Positions 1 through 11,365 of a stretch of DNA of 64,000 nt are shown here, one piece after another. The stretch lies in assembly GCA_024734555.1 (NCBI GenBank), contig JANPWX010000055.1:251242-315241 (forward strand). The letters run 5' to 3'. The stretch is from Trochalopteron elliotii. Taxonomy: Eukaryota > Chordata > Aves > Passeriformes > Leiothrichidae. Position 1 is the first letter of the stretch; each line of letters begins with the position of its first letter. A program made the position numbers and the translations under genes. The notes beneath the pieces were generated by a model. The model did no database searches and was not told where the DNA came from. It worked only from the letters and a program-made list of their open reading frames with translations.

Positions 1-1649
1 CAGAGCAATGTGGGAGCATTCTGAATGTGATGGAAACATGGATGTTATTTATGGATGCAATTTTTTATATGTCAATTCTCAGGCTTTAATTTTCAGCAGC
101 AGCAAGTCTTCAGCATGAGCCCCAACAACCCAAGTCTGCTTCTCTTGGTGGCACCCTAAAAACTTTGTAGTGACAACCTAACCATAATAGAAGTTGAAAA
201 AGACATGATTCCAGAATCTGCAGTCTATTTGGGAATAAAAGTAACTGTATTGTAGAAAAATTACTTCAGTAAAAAAATTCATATCTGGGGTTTTGGGTTA
301 GAAGCACAAGTAAAAGAGCCAACCCAACAATTAGATAGACCAGACCTACCTAATGCTATAAACAAAAAGAATTGGTTTATTTTTATTCAGAACAGAAATT
401 TCTCAATTCCTTTCTTCAGTGGAATAGCCCACAAGTCTCTGCGTTGGGTTTTTTTTATTATTATTATTTAAAAAGATAATACAGGTTGAAGCTGGGTTAT
501 TTCTTTAGCCAAGTGTCTGTTAGCATGAAGTCTGTGCTGCTTAAATTGACAGAAGTCATTTTTGCAATGGCTCCAAATGCTTAAATCTCAGCAGTCAGCA
601 GCACAAGGTTATCACAGGGAAATGTGAATATTTTACCTAATTGCTATTAAAGATTATTTAGACTAAAACCTGGGACGGTCATATGCAGTTGAAGGAGTCT
701 GCTGTTTATAAAAACTCATCTGGGTGCTTTGCATACTTGCAGGAAGTTTTCAGTACTTTAAAATCTAGTTAATAGAGATGCATCATATTTGAAACCTCTC
801 TGACCAGAGATGTTTTCACACTATTGCACATAGGGTCTTGTTTCAAATGTTCATTTAAATGTATTTTAGTGTGTTAATACATATAAAGTGCTTACCTGAG
901 TCTTAGCACCCTCTGATCTTGTTCCTAGCCTTCTTGCTGAAGGCTAGGAAAACATCAGTTGTGACTCTGGACACAAATTCAACTGTTTTACACTGTTTCC
1001 CTTTTTAGTCTTTTCTAGCTAGGCTGTAGGTTCTTTGAGACATGGACTATTTTTGTGTGTTTGTACAGCAGTTCACACATGGAGATCATGGCTTGTTTGA
1101 GGCCTTTTAAGCAGCAGTACAGAGCTGTTTTGTCAGCAGGTGACCATGGGCTTCTGAGCATCACACAGGAAATAGTCAGCTTTTGTAGAAAAAAAACCCA
1201 GGCAGACCAAATTTTGCCTGCTTCCCAAGCAGAACAAAATGTTTTTAGTTTGACAGAGGTGGGGAAAGTGCTGCAATTCTGAAACCACGTCTATTCCATC
1301 GTTTTTTGCCTATGTCATCGATGTACTTGGTCCAAATAGGTCATCTGGGTGATACATTCTGGGTGTTCTGGTTGACTGGCATTCAGAGTGATAAAATCTA
1401 TTTGTTTACTTGATTTTATGTCCCCATGCACAGAAGCTGCAAATTCAGATGCAGCTGAAAAGACTCCCTTGCAAAATATCCAGGCCTAAAATCTTACCAG
1501 AGGCAAAACTCTGGTATATAATAAACTGTATTGTGATCTTTAAAACCTCTGCTTGAAACTTTGTTTTATGGCAAACCTGTATTTAATATTGGTGATTGAG
1601 TTTGTGCTTGCTTTCAGCTTACTGATTGCTACTTTTCTCCCCTTTCTAG
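1..1649 (+). other. ITPR2: Upstream ITPR2 intron, 3' portion
   Basis: This stretch is non-coding and AT-rich. It ends in a pyrimidine tract and the AG at 1648-1649 that serves the first exon of the window. I looked for the preceding ITPR2 exon, which should end with one base of a split codon, and saw no candidate. The open frame at 1055-1282 resembles no IP3-receptor segment. No recognisable repeat was seen. Confidence 0.7.
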
Positions 1650-1775
1650 ATAATCCAGCCCTGTTTTGGTTCTCCAGACACATCTCTCTCTGGGGGAGCA
1701 TTTCCTTCAACCTTGCTGTATTCATCAATTTAGCAGTTGCTCTGTTCTACCCTTTTGGAGATGATGGAGATGAAG
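1650..1775 (+). CDS. ITPR2: ITPR2 exon: first transmembrane segment (TM1)
   Basis: This exon of 126 bases begins after 'cctttctag' at phase 1, since one base of the first codon is in the previous exon. It reads [16 protein letters not shown], then [19 protein letters not shown], then GDDGDE. The middle is a hydrophobic helix, the first membrane segment (S1) of the channel domain. The acidic GDDGDEG run follows at the luminal side and is a type 2 paralogue marker from memory. The exon ends ...GAT GAA G, followed by 'gcaagt'. The next exon supplies GC to complete Gly and keeps the family sequence DEGTLSPLFSVLLW. The donor is therefore GC rather than GT. Reading on gives TAG two codons later, so the splice is required. 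Confidence 0.93.
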
Positions 1776-3304
1776 GCAAGTAGAGTTTGGTCTTATTTTT
1801 TTGTTTTAATTTTAGATGCTTTAATTTCTAAGGTAACAAAGCTGCATTTTCAGGTGCAGTCATATCTGGAAGCCATTTAGTGTCTCCTAAGTAGGTAGCA
1901 GATGTTGTCTGAAATGTAGTGGTTGATCTGTGTGTCACATGGCCTACACAATGCAGAGTAGAATGAACAGAGCATAAGCTGGAGATTATCTAGATGATCT
2001 CAGCTAATTTTTTTATATTGCCATATTGTGGTGTCCTACTGCACACATTTAGCTGCAGCTTCTGAACTGAAGGAGGATTCCTGGCAGCAGAGGGACAGAG
2101 ATTCCTAAAGCCTGACCAAATTGAATGACTTGCAGTCTTGAAAACATATGGAAGAGAATTATTTGAAAATTAGCTTGTTGGCTTTTGACTGTGTTGTTTA
2201 TTGGGATAAAAGGGCATAACTGTTGCAGAGGATAAATGCATTATGTAAAAATACTCTTAAAACTTATGATTCTGTCTCCCATGTCACAGGAAATATTTAA
2301 TGAAATTTTTTATTTGCTATAAATGCAGCAGACTAGCAGGACGCCTCTTTGAAGCCCAAACAAGCTTAATTGGTATAAAGGAGACTAAATAGTTCAGAAT
2401 ACTGGTAATGGGAGCAGAGCCATTCACCTCTGGGCCTTTGATTGGTGGCCAGTCAGTAATGTGACTGAAAGTCACCTCTGTCTGATGGCATGTGAACTGG
2501 ACTGGTGGAAGCAGTCCAGCTTCTAGTAGATACATGTGCTTTTCACAAACACCACAGCTGGCACTGGCAAACATTCCTGCTGGCTGGTGGAACAGAAAGG
2601 CAGCAGATTAAAATGTATTGGCATGGGGACCACTCTGCCCTGGCAGCCCACGGGGTGGTCTCTGCAGCTCACAGCTGGGGCAGCTTCACAGCCTCCTGGA
2701 GTGAGGCAGAGTTTGCAGGGCTGTGCCCTGGAGAAGGGAAGCATCTTGTCCACAGTGTTTTGTAAACTGAGGAGTCACTCAGAGCACGTTAGAACGCACG
2801 GAGAATGAGAGGAGAAATAAAGGGTTAAAAATAAACCTTTTAAGCTACTAAATTTTAGCTAATCTATACTCATGGAAATCCTCTAGTCTGCAATCAGTAG
2901 GTATTAATACTTATTCTGAACTGCAGATTTATATGGCATTAATTTAAGTGGCCCCAGTAATCCAGTGATAGTTTATTTCAGGATTCCAGGTCCTGGTGCT
3001 TGTAAAGCCAAAGTGACTCCTGAGCAATAAGGAATAGGTGTGGACAAATCAGATTAGCAGGTCATGAGGCAGCCCCCTTACTTCCAGGCTCCCTCCGCAC
3101 CAAAGCCTGATCCAACAGCTGGAGTTTTTCTCCCATTTTTCCCCTTCACCCTGTGTAAATCCACCTCTACTCACCTGTCTGAGGTGCTTGGCCTGATCTA
3201 ATCATCCCGAAATTCTTTAGTACCTTTTAGTAGATACTTGCAGTTCTTATGTAATATGACATAAGCAAAACAGCTCCAGCTGAAGGCTGTTCTTGAAGAG
3301 AGCC

Positions 3305-3592
3305 TACAAGAAAGAAAGGAGACGAGCACATGGTAACAGGACAAGGGGGAATGGCTTCAAGCTTACAGAGGGTAGGTTTAGTTTGGATAGAAAAAACTCT
3401 TCCCTGTGAGGGTGGTGAGGGCCCTGGCACAAGTTGCCCAGAGCAGCTGTGGCTGCCCCATCCCTGGCAGTGTCCAAGGCCAGGTTGGATATGGCTCTGA
3501 GCAACCAGGGATAGTGGAAGGTGTCCCTGCCCATGGCAGGTAGAATAGAAATTGATGATCTTTAAGGTCCCTTCCAACCCAAACCATGACTG
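3305..3592 (+). mobile_element. CR1 LINE 3'-end fragment
   Basis: A 5'-truncated CR1 retrotransposon in sense orientation. The body shows the usual CR1 tail landmarks in order: 'aatggcttcaagct', 'cagagggtaggtttag', 'gccctggcacaagttgccca', 'gatgatctttaaggtccctt', 'ccaacccaaaccat'. It is non-coding. The 3' octamer tail is degraded to 'gactgtgag', which suggests an old, immobile copy. The 5' edge is approximate. The subfamily cannot be set without a library search. Confidence 0.88.
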
Positions 3593-4194
3593 TGAGAAGA
3601 CTCCTTGCCTCCAGGGTTCCTGTCTGCGCAGGGTACTGGTGTGGGTCCTGCAGTGTGAAATTGCTGGACCTGCAGTAGGGAAGAAGGAAAACTGGTTTGT
3701 GAAAGAACTACAGAGAACTTTGGCCTTACCTTTCAGATGGGCTTGAAAGTAATTTTTTAGGATCCATTAAAAGTTTCAAAATCTTGTTGGCGAAGAAACT
3801 TTTCTGACAGAGCTGACCTTGAACTTCCCACCAGGGATAGAGACACTCCTGAACTCTGGAAAAGTTCAGATGCCATCTGAATGTTGAGGCTAGGGCCTCA
3901 TCTCATTGTTTTCTAATCCCAGTGATGCTGCTCAGCTGTGTATCTGTTGCCAAAGAGATAGCATGATTCCTATTGTGAGCCTAGCTAAATTTTCTATTCC
4001 CTTCTCCCCCGTCACTGACCTCTCAGTTCATCCCATAACAATAGAAGTCAGTGTACAAGTGTGACAGCACCCTGAGATCTGAATGTGCTTTTTATATCAC
4101 AGCACATGGTGTGTTTCCAGGGCTTTAAGCAGAGGGCTGAGGGAAAACAGGGGCATCGCTCAAAAACTCGGGGAGCGCCTGCAGCCAGCATCTT

Positions 4195-4820
4195 GCAGAG
4201 CAGCGGGGACTGGCTGTGCAGGCGGCGGCTGCGGCGCCCGCGGCGCCCGGGACCCGCTGCCTGCCCGGNNNNNNNNNNNNNNNNNNNNNNNNNNNNNNNN
4301 NNNNNNNNNNNNNNNNNNNNNNNNNNNNNNNNNNNNNNNNNNNNNNNNNNNNNNNNNNNNNNNNNNNNNNNNNNNNNNNNNNNNNNNNNNNNNNNNNNNN
4401 NNNNNNNNNNNNNNNNNNNNNNNNNNNNNNNNNNNNNNNNNNNNNNNNNNNNNNNNNNNNNNNNNNNNNNNNNNNNNNNNNNNNNNNNNNNNNNNNNNNN
4501 NNNNNNNNNNNNNNNNNNNNNNNNNNNNNNNNNNNNNNNNNNNNNNNNNNNNNNNNNNNNNNNNNNNNNNNNNNNNNNNNNNNNNNNNNNNNNNNNNNNN
4601 NNNNNNNNNNNNNNNNNNNNNNNNNTGCCTGCCCGGGAGCCGAGCGCGGCCGCTCCGCGCTGCGGGCGCTGCAGATGCTGCCCGGCCCTGCCCGGGGCTG
4701 CTCCCGCTGTGCCGAGCTCCCCGCTCCCGTGCAGAGGCGGAGGCTCCCGCGGAACACCCGCGGCCCTTCGGGAGGGAGCTGCTTTTTCGGGAGCCGCGGC
4801 TGGAAACGTGGCACTGCGGC
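4195..4820. promoter_or_regulatory. Intragenic CpG-rich block (candidate CpG island)
   Basis: Both flanks of the assembly gap are strongly GC- and CpG-rich, with runs such as 'gcggcgcccgcggcgcc' on the left and 'ccgagcgcggccgctccgcg' on the right. The surrounding intron is AT-rich. The block lies between the TM1 and TM2 exons of ITPR2. It could be an internal promoter, an antisense or non-coding RNA start, or simply a GC-rich repeat. No splice-linked start codon for a shortened receptor was found: the frame upstream of exon 5217-5392 carries a TGA at 5099-5101 and no in-frame ATG before the exon. Function is inferred from composition only. Confidence 0.45.
4269..4625. other. Assembly gap (357 N)
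   Basis: A run of 357 undetermined bases sits inside the CpG-rich block. The 11 bases before it (4258-4268, 'tgcctgcccgg') are identical to the 11 bases after it (4626-4636). This suggests either a tandem repeat that defeated assembly or two contig ends that overlap. GC-rich drop-out is common in short-read bird assemblies. Confidence 0.99.
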
Positions 4821-5216
4821 GGGCTGCCACTTGCTGTGCTGCCCCCAGGACCGGCTATTTCTGTAGCTGAGCAATCACGGAATCAGACCGGAGGGGCCCT
4901 AATGATCCCTGCAGAAGGGAGCTGATTAGTGGCTTGCTCCAGGAGAAGGGTAAACTGTTCCATCTCCGAGCACTCCCTGGATTTTAATGGAAATTTCATT
5001 AGCTGCTTGTATTATTACCTGTGCAAAAAGCAACAATACTCTGAGAATAATAGCTCCTGCTGCAATTAGGGCAAGCCGTGGTCAGCAGTTGTGATGCATG
5101 AATCACACTTTTGTTAGCTCTGCTGGCAAAGGAATTGATCTTTTGGATCCGTTTCTTGGTGAAAAATGGAGTCTCCAAAGATGCCTTTCTCAAATCTCCC
5201 TTTCTCCTCTGTACAG

Positions 5217-5392
5217 GCACGCTCTCACCGTTGTTTTCCGTGCTCCTCTGGATAGCAGTGGCGTTCTGCACAGCAATGCTGTTTTTCATCTCCAAGCCTG
5301 TTGGCATTCGACCCTTTTTGGTGTCTGTTATTCTCAGGTCTATATATACTATAGGGCTCGGTCCTACCTTGATACTCCTTGGTGCTGCTAAT
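5217..5392 (+). CDS. ITPR2: ITPR2 exon: TM2 and start of TM3
   Basis: This exon of 176 bases follows 'ctcctctgtacag' and ends at AAT|gtaagt, phase 0. It encodes GTLSPLFSVLLWIAVAFCTA, then MLFFISKPVGIRPFLVSVIL and RSIYTIGLGPTLILLGAAN. The first hydrophobic stretch is TM2 in the classical six-segment numbering. IGLGPTLILLGAAN begins TM3, which is completed by the next exon. The basic segment between them lies at the membrane boundary. The first codon, Gly, is split 1+2 with the preceding exon. The sequence is nearly identical to remembered mammalian ITPR2, as expected for the conserved channel domain. Confidence 0.95.
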
Positions 5393-6702
5393 GTAAGTAC
5401 TTCAAAAGCAACTAGAACTTCCCTTTCAGCAGAAGGAAAGATATTAAGGGTCTCCTATTAAAAAACTCCTTTGATTAGAGCTGTGCAAAAACTTCTTTTT
5501 CTGGTTCACTGGTTAAGCCAAAAAAATAAATCATTTCAAGTCATTCTGAAACAGCAGTGTCAGCGAAGTGGGAAGCTAAGAAAAAAGCTGGTTTAGTTTT
5601 GTGCATATGCAAATATTTTAAAAACAAAAACAATATGAAATTTAAAGAAATATTGCTGCATAAGGGCAATCAAATCTACAGTTTCTCATGTTAAAAGAAT
5701 AATTTTCTCTACCAGTACTCTCAGCACTATTGACACAAATTTGTGAAATGTTTCTGAGACCTTAAATATATTTTCAGGAAGAAAAGAGTTTTCAAAATTA
5801 AAAATTCTCTCAGCCCTTTGCCAGATCTCTTAACTTAGACATGAATAAGTTTGCATGCTTACTGAGCTTGGTAAGATACACAGTCGTGCTCACAAGTCAT
5901 CTGTTTAAATTTCTGCCTGACTGCTACAGCTCTAATTCACCCCAGCACGAAGTATTGGGCTGTTTGCCACCAGTTCTGTATGTGAGAATTTCACATACTG
6001 AAAAATACCCAGACAGATAGTCAAAGGTAAAGGCAAGTAAGCAGCACTTGCCCACGTCAAATTTGTGAACAAAGGAGTCGTGTCGAGTCCTCATTCCTTG
6101 TCCTGGATTGCCAGAGAGATGAGATGAGACCCTTTCCTGTTCACTTCTGCACTGCTGCTTGTGTGCAGGCAAAGCTTGGGAGCCATGGAGAACCTGATGC
6201 TGTTGTTTAAATGCTGTACTTCAAAAACGTCCTCAGTTCTGAGGGCTCTTTTTAGGGATTTTAAAGTGAGGAACACAATCCAAAGGAAATAGATCTCACA
6301 CACCCCCCCACACACTTTCTGTTGTGTTACTATTGTTCTCGTGGTAGTAGCATGCCTAGCTGCTCTTACATAGTCTCCAGTCTAAACTCAAAACTGTTGG
6401 GAGTTCACTCCCCAGCTGGATTTTAACACCTCATGACATTAACCCTGCCCACCTATTCACTAATGTTATAGGAATAAATCACAATGTAATGAGGCACAGT
6501 GCAATGTTGGAGAGGAGATGTACTTCCACTCACCCTCATGGGCTCATTCCCAGTGTGCTCTCAGAGCTGGATTTCTTTCACCTCACTCCTGCTATCTAAA
6601 GCTTATGCATTTAGTCAAACCACCCTATCTAGACAGCAACCTAAACAACAAATACCAGGATTTTTCTGATGGCATAAACCTAGCCTTTGTTACCCCCCAC
6701 AG
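5393..6702 (+). other. ITPR2: ITPR2 intron
   Basis: A 1.3-kb GT-AG intron (gtaagt ... ccccccacag). It is AT-rich and contains nothing that I recognise beyond a short cytosine run and CA-rich patch near 6300-6315 ('caccccccca', 'cacacac'). Confidence 0.9.
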
Positions 6703-6867
6703 CTCTGTAACAAAATCGTGTTCCTGGTGAGCTTTGTTGGGAACCGTGGGACTTTCACCCGTGGCTACAGAGCAGTCATCATGGACATGGCTTTTCTCTA
6801 CCACGTGGCCTATGTCCTGGTCTGCATGCTGGGCCTCTGTGTGCACGAGTTCTTCTACAGCTTCCTG
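6703..6867 (+). CDS. ITPR2: ITPR2 exon: TM3 end and TM4
   Basis: This exon of 165 bases is phase 0 at both ends, after 'ccccccacag' and before 'gtaagt'. It encodes LCNKIVFLVSFVGNRGTFTR, then GYRAVIMDMAFLYHVAY and VLVCMLGLCVHEFFYSFL. LCNKIVFLVSFVG completes TM3. NRGTFTRGY is a polar turn, and DMAFLYHVAYVLVCMLGL is TM4. Because both boundaries are phase 0, skipping this exon would keep the reading frame but delete TM4. No evidence for such skipping is visible. Confidence 0.96.
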
Positions 6868-8947
6868 GTAAGTACGTGCTGCTGTGGAGGGGAAAACTTT
6901 GCAAAAATAGAAAATACCGTTACCCGTGCAGCTGTCTTCAATTTCTTCCTGACAATCAAGCCAAATCATGTATTTTTAGCATGCCGTTGTGTTGCTGCCC
7001 CTTAGGAGCTGCTGTTTTTATTAGAACCTGTTTCTGTTAGGACTTATTTTATCTGTTTTAGAGCTGGAAGTTTGCTCCTTTCTTCTCAGACAATCATCAC
7101 CCAGCTCAGTCCTTCCCAGCTTCCTCCATATTCTGTGTCCACCGTTCCTGTATCTTCTGTCAGTCCTAACGTTTCAGGGGCAGTTGTCCAGGGTGTGTGT
7201 ATCATACCTGTACCAAAGGATCCCATTCCTCATCCCCAATACCCTTTAAACAAATTACTTGGGAAATGGGAATAACATGCCTCTGGTGCAGCAGGAAGAT
7301 TCATCACTTGAAATGTATCCCACTTCATTTTCTTTTGTTGCCATTACCCAGATGGAATGCCTTTTAATAACGTGGTACAGGTGCAGTGAAAATGAATCAC
7401 ACAAAATTATGCTAAACTCCACTAACTGTTCCCTTCACGCTGAGTTGCAGTGAAAGGTGTTTCACTGCTCTTGTTTGCTAATCCTTTTGCTCTATAGTGG
7501 AACATAGGAAACTTGTAGGGAGACTGACCAAATTGTGGTCATTTACATGGGCTCATTTTCCTGTTGTATTTTTTCTCAGCTTCCTGAATAGTGGTGAACT
7601 CCCAGCATTTCAAAGATGTGTTAAGCACACTAAAATTTTCAGAGGTTCAGTACTAACTCAGGTAGAGCTCCTGTTGAAGTCAGACTTTCCAGATTTTGAC
7701 ATTAAAGTCTGCTTCAAAGTTTGGGCAGATTTCAAAGGAGCCAAGATTGTGGCTGTAGCTGCAGGACCCTCTTCAAATGGATGTAACTCTCCTGCTTAAA
7801 AAATGCACAAATTATCTGCTGTTCCTTCAATGAGTTAGGTGATCTCTATCTTAAAATACTTTGCAAAGTGTCAAGCAGCTTAAGGAACATTTTATGTGCT
7901 TACTTCTTTTCAGTGACTGCTATTGACCAATGTCCATGATTCATGGACTTTATCCACGTACCTGGGTTGTTTCCAGGTGTTCAGTTAGTAGTGGATGTAG
8001 TCTAAACTCTAATACTTGTTCATAACTGTCTCCCCTCTTTCTTCCTTTATTATTAATCCTTTCACAAGGCTGTGGATTTCAGATCTTATAAATTGTGGCT
8101 AATACCTTCTTCTGTGGAGCATTTTGATAAATCATAGTGTGTCGCTTTATATCTGTAATCTGAGTGTTTTAAAGTAGGAATACATGCATTATAGATAAGG
8201 TCCAAAGCACTACAGAACATCAAGAAAATTGTAAGAGAAAAAAAAGTTACAAGTTCTTGTAAAGCTCCTGTCACATTTAATTGCTGGTTTAGGCTTTTGA
8301 CATTTAAAGCAATATTATCTTAATATATACTTTTCTTTAAAGTTAAATACCAGGAAAGCATATAGTGCAGGGTGGAGAAGAATAGAAGTTTCTAGTCTTA
8401 TGCAAACAGTGCTGTGAATATAACTTAGTCCTAAAAAGAGGTGGCCCCAGTCCTTGTCCATGTGACATTTACATGATGCCATGAGCTCAAGGAAGTTTAC
8501 AAATATGTAATTACATATTTGTTATGTGTGAGTGCATTTTTGAGTTGCAGCATGTGCATGTTTGTCAGATGAGGGATAACATGAAAAATTACTTTGTAGA
8601 TATAGATCCATAGTACGAAGACACTTCATAAATTTTAATCTAGCCTGGTTTTAAACACGGGGAAACAATGGATCTTGATGGTAAGAGTTGTCCATCTCTG
8701 AGTCAAGCTCAAATATACTTTGTGGCTTTGGATTTCGCTATAATTAATTTTAAAATTTAAATTTCTGTGCTGGATTTCCTCCTCCATAAGCATGCCCAGC
8801 TCCCACTGAAAGCAATGTGAGTTTATGAAGCTGAGAATGTAGAACATGGCTCGATGCATGTTTCAATAGTTCAGATTGTTTTTGTATGTAGCATCTATAT
8901 ATTGCCTCATTTGTATTCATTTTTTCTCTACTCTCTGCCTTTCCCAG
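6868..8947 (+). other. ITPR2: ITPR2 intron
   Basis: A 2.1-kb GT-AG intron (gtaagt ... tttcccag). The sequence is AT-rich and single-copy-looking. Open frames such as 7072-7275 and 7497-7799 show no family resemblance and are treated as chance. No repeat element was recognised. Confidence 0.9.
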
Positions 8948-9143
8948 CTGTTTGATCTGGTGTACAGGGAGGAGACATTGCTAAATGTGATAAAAAGTGT
9001 TACCCGGAATGGCCGTTCAATTATCCTCACTGCAGTGCTAGCACTCATCTTGGTTTATCTCTTCTCCATCATTGGCTTCCTCTTCCTGAAAGATGACTTT
9101 ATCATGGAGGTTGACAGGCTGAAAATCAGGACCCCTGCTGCAG
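8948..9143 (+). CDS. ITPR2: ITPR2 exon: S4-S5 linker and TM5
   Basis: This exon of 196 bases runs from phase 0 to phase 1. It encodes [20 protein letters not shown], then [20 protein letters not shown] and [19 protein letters not shown], ending IRTPAA. The first part is the S4-S5 linker that couples the cytosolic gating ring to the pore. [24 protein letters not shown] is TM5, the outer pore helix. [11 protein letters not shown] opens the luminal loop. The last base forms a Gly codon with the next exon. The linker and TM5 match the remembered family sequence closely, while the loop end is less conserved. Confidence 0.96.
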
Positions 9144-11365
9144 GTATTGTTTTTTATATTAAAATTTGCTTCTGACTTATCCCTTTTTCTGTCTGCCTAA
9201 CCTAACTTTTCATTTAAGAACATCAAATTTCTTTATTTGTGCCTGCATGAGAGCAGAACTAATTCCATATACCTTAGAACTCAATTAAGTCTCTGTGTAA
9301 AATTTAATGTGTATAGGATTGTTTTAATCTGGGTTTATTTGTTGAAATGCTAAAATTTAACACATTTGATTTATTATGTTTGCTTCACAAACTCGTGATA
9401 ATGTTAAAAAATAATCTGTACTTCCTAAGTATTTTCCTAAGTGAAAAGCAGCTCCAAGTGGATTGTATTGGTTCTCTCCCACCTTAAAAGCAGCTCATAG
9501 TAATTTCTGTATACTGTATGAGGCATGTGATCTTAACATGTTCATTAGCTGTATTAACTTCATTGCTCTTTAAGCTTCATCCAGCAGAAATTTATTACAG
9601 AATTCACGTTTCTACTGATAGGGGCATCTTTTAAATTCATGGTCATCATTGTTAATGTATAATCCTGTCTTCAGTAAAGTCATTGGGAGGTTTGGAACCA
9701 GTTTTAAAAAGGCCAAGATTTCAGCTTTCTGGACTGAGAGACTTTAACAAAGTGAGGAGAGAGTTACAAACTTGCTTTGCTAGAAAAGAGCCAGGTCTGG
9801 TCTCTTGAGAGCTTTGTATGTGCTGCCAACCAGCCTGCTGGGAGCAGGGCAGGGGAGTAACTGGCTGCAGAGAAATACTTGAGAATAGCTGGTGATTAAA
9901 TTCCTCGAGGCATGATTTTCCCAGATGCTGAGCTCTTCAGACCTGTACACAAGCACAGAACTGGCAGAACCCAAGTGGGGCTGTGTGCTCTCAGTGTTTG
10001 CCAGTCTTTTCCTGAAGTTGTTTTTTCAGGATTTAAAGCTCACAAATAAGGCAAAGGTCATTCAAGACTCATGGGCCTGGTGTACTTCTGCAGCTGGTTC
10101 AAAACCATATTAAAAAAAAAAAAAGAGCCTGCAGATTTCTTTACCCTCCTGTGATTTGGGTTTGGGGATTTTTTGTTTGGTTTTTTGGTTCTGTATTGTT
10201 TTGTTGGTTTTTTAAAATTTTTGTTTGTTTGTTTGTTTTGGTGGTTTTTTGTTTTGGTTTGGTTTTTGGGTTTGTTGTTTGTTTGTTTCTTTTGGTTTTT
10301 CTTTAAATTTTATTTTTTGGCCACTGATCATCCCTTGGGGGCTAAATTGGCTTATATTTGATTTACCATTCATTTTTAGGACAGAACTTAGGGTGTGAAG
10401 TTTCACTTTGAAAGGCAGTTGTGACTATCTTAATAAAACAGGCTACACACAGCTCTGGTCTGATTCAGGGCAGCAGCTCCTGTGTGTTTGTGTTGCTTCT
10501 GTTGAGTTCTTGGCAGATTTTTGTAGTGTGGGTATGTTCTTGCTGGCTTCATACATTGCCATTTCTGATCAAAAACTCATCAAGAAAATATGCTGACTGC
10601 ATGTTGATGGAACATTATGCTTCCCAGGACAAGTGCTTTAAATTTTTTCTTTATAAAGTAGCAGAAAGAGTAAGTCAGAGTGCATGTTTTCTGCATTACA
10701 CATACTGTCTTAGCCTGTTATTTTGTTGTATAGTTTTGCCTTCATTTTTTTCTCCTTAAACCTTTTTGTATCTCTAATTTGAAATGCAGAAAATTGTTGA
10801 AGGTGCACAAGAGAAAATTGGTTTGATAAAATCAAGCTGATGTACACATTTACCACTTTGGGAATGTTAAATTAGTGTTTTACACAAACCCATACATATT
10901 TACAAATGAGTACCAAACTGTGTTATAATCCTTGAAAACCCTTAAATATTCTACATTCAGGATAACTGAACGTCAGCTTGGTGTCCTTCTTGTCAGCCTT
11001 TGTGAATAATTTATCTAATGGTTTTAAAAACTGACATTATTTTCATATCTGACAGTTGTTTCTTGCTTTGAATATATTTTGTTCTCACCAGAAGCAGCTG
11101 CATTTGATGTAGATTCATTAATTTCAGGAGATGAAATGGGAATAGCTGTGATATACAGTAAATATAAAACTGTGTTTTTGTTCATTGTGATTGCTTTGAG
11201 CTGTTGAGGCAGACTCTTTTGAGGAGGGAGGAATTGCTGGTGTAATTTGTTCTGTTTTTTCTTTTTAACTCTCCAACCCGGTGATTCGCTCCTAGAGAAT
11301 AATGATTTAAAAGTTAACATCAATGTTATACCTGTCTTTTTGTCAACATCCCTCTTTTTCCACAG
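9144..11365 (+). other. ITPR2: ITPR2 intron with a T/G-rich low-complexity tract
   Basis: A 2.2-kb GT-AG intron ('gtattg' donor, weaker than its neighbours; acceptor 'ctttttccacag'). It contains a thymine-rich TTTG/TTTTGG tract at about 10150-10320. The rest is AT-rich without coding resemblance. Confidence 0.9.
10150..10320. repeat. Low-complexity T/G-rich (TTTG/TTTTGG)n tract
   Basis: About 170 bases made almost only of T and G on the + strand, with imperfect TTTG and TTTTGG units such as 'gtttgtttgtttgttttggt'. It translates to meaningless Phe/Trp/Val/Leu- or Lys/Gln-rich frames on the two strands. A short poly(A) run lies just upstream near 10111-10124. It is a simple repeat rather than a gene. 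Confidence 0.85.

Larger units (their letters stand above)
1776..5216 (+). other. ITPR2: ITPR2 intron with a GC donor and CpG-rich insert
   Basis: The intron is about 3.4 kb and has a GC-AG boundary: donor AAG|gcaagt at 1776 and acceptor 'ctcctctgtacag' ending at 5216. It holds a CR1 3' fragment near 3305-3590, and a CpG-rich block around 4195-4820 split by an assembly gap. The remainder is ordinary single-copy-looking DNA with no coding segment that I can support. Open frames across the gap consist largely of unknown residues and are not genes. Confidence 0.85.

Noticed and set aside
1055..1282. Open frame at 1.1 kb as a further ITPR2 exon
   Set aside because: The peptide has no resemblance to the receptor segment before TM1, and suitable splice sites were not identified.
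4048..4925. Long open frames on both strands across 4.0-4.9 kb
   Set aside because: Most of their length is the N gap. The defined ends show no conserved family sequence and the frames overlap one another on both strands.
5099..5216. Exon 5217-5392 reading frame extends upstream through the acceptor, hinting at a channel-only isoform from the CpG block
   Set aside because: The frame opens only after a TGA at 5099-5101, and the first possible start is a TTG at 5111. The ATGs at 5166 and 5181 are out of frame. No credible start codon exists.
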